Shown here: piece by piece, positions 63,485 through 64,000 of the stretch
Position numbering within the stretch: position 1 is the stretch's first letter
How the letters are laid out: the number at the start of each line of letters is the position of its first letter
Assembly (NCBI GenBank): GCA_965240325.2
Contig: OZ251223.1
Span: 310,001 to 374,000, forward strand
DNA: 64,000 nucleotides
DNA from: Rebecca billardiae RCC1528
Lineage: Eukaryota > Haptophyta
Direction of reading: 5' to 3'
The notes under the pieces: generated by a model
Databases searched by the model: none
Told to the model about the DNA's origin: nothing
What the model saw: only the letters and a program-made list of their open reading frames with translations
Program-made: the position numbers and the translations under genes

Positions 63485-64000
63485 CTCGGCGTGCCTCTCA
63501 GCCGAGCGTGCACGTGCCTTGCGCGACGCGACGCGGGCATTGCCGCCGGGCGATGTAGGCGTAGTGTGAACGCGCGCCGTGAAGCCTCGGCGCGGATCGA
63601 GAGTGTCTTCAACGTCTCGGTCAGCTGTCGACAACTGCTGACGGCACCAACCACCAATGGACATCACTGGCCTCCTTTGAACGAAGGGCTATCGCGACGT
63701 TGCAACTCGTGAAGACTAGTCGAGCGTTGTAGCCATGAAGACATACGCCATTATGACGCGCGTGCAGGCCTTGCGTGACGATGCGGCGTGACAATCGCCC
63801 CGGCAAGAGAGTCAGTCGTCAAGCTTTCAGCACTGCTCAACGCACAGACTGTCCACGCGCGCACGCGGCATCATTTCATTGCTCTCGATCCGTGCAGAGG
63901 CTTCACGGCGCACGCTCACACTACGCGTACATCGCCCGGCGGCAATGCCCGCGTCGCGTCGCGCAAGGCACGTGCGCGCTCGGCTGAGAGGTATGCCGAG
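63485..64000. repeat. 119-bp inverted repeat at the window edge
   Basis: 63,485-63,603 and 63,882-64,000 are inverted copies of 119 bases, about 93% identical (sharing GCGCGACGCGACGCGGGCAT and GCCGGGCGATGTA), with a ~278-base spacer. The right arm ends exactly at the window end, so the structure may be larger. No gene inside. Confidence 0.85.

Overview
The window is nuclear DNA of a very GC-rich unicellular alga. A haptophyte is my best guess; a pelagophyte is the main alternative. The evidence is indirect: GC-rich genes with alanine, proline and glycine runs, short introns of the form GTGCGCGC...CGCAG, (TA)n, (CA)n and (GA)n microsatellites, a centrin, a polycystin/REJ-like receptor with a Pro-rich stalk, and an EsV-1-7-type Cys/His repeat protein. 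There are no operons, rRNA, convincing tRNA or CRISPR arrays. Names rest on motifs read by eye; no database was searched.

1-26,500: dense genic region. A ~3,850-residue BEACH/WD40 protein (minus, one uninterrupted frame) is divergent from a five-exon DnaJ with a C-terminal membrane segment. A possibly N-myristoylated unknown protein follows. Then an exostosin-type GT47 glycosyltransferase with a triplicated 54-residue insert is divergent from a ~2,535-residue IPT/REJ/GAIN-GPS receptor.

26,500-41,050: genes separated by transposon debris. These are a JmjC/cupin-type dioxygenase, an EsV-1-7 repeat protein with a heptad coiled coil, a four-exon centrin divergent from an NT-C2 coiled-coil protein, and a small membrane protein divergent from an alpha/beta hydrolase. 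Between them lie a 0.5-kb TIR element (two copies), a 269-bp TIR element with a 7-bp target duplication, and a dispersed repeat with four copies in the window.

41,050-51,000: about 10 kb with no gene I can defend. It holds a TIR element with arrays of ~15-bp boxes at both ends, interrupted by a composite insertion of two apparently identical 780-bp units flanking 1.5 kb. Next come duplicated cassettes between (TA)n tracts and a fold-back structure with 293-bp inverted arms. The outer arm of the fold-back ends at the ATG of the next gene.

51,000-64,000: a two-domain glycosyltransferase with a GT31-like C-terminal half, then more repeats, a lower-GC island with a bacterial-style hairpin plus T-tract, and a broken gene. 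A lumenal glycosyltransferase-like protein is divergent from a Sel1-repeat protein. An unresolved ARM-like gene and a 119-bp inverted repeat reach the window edge.

Three genes (GT47, the GT31-containing protein and the 57-59 kb protein) look secretory/Golgi and could serve glycan or scale synthesis. That link is inference only. Five gene pairs are head-to-head with short shared upstream regions.
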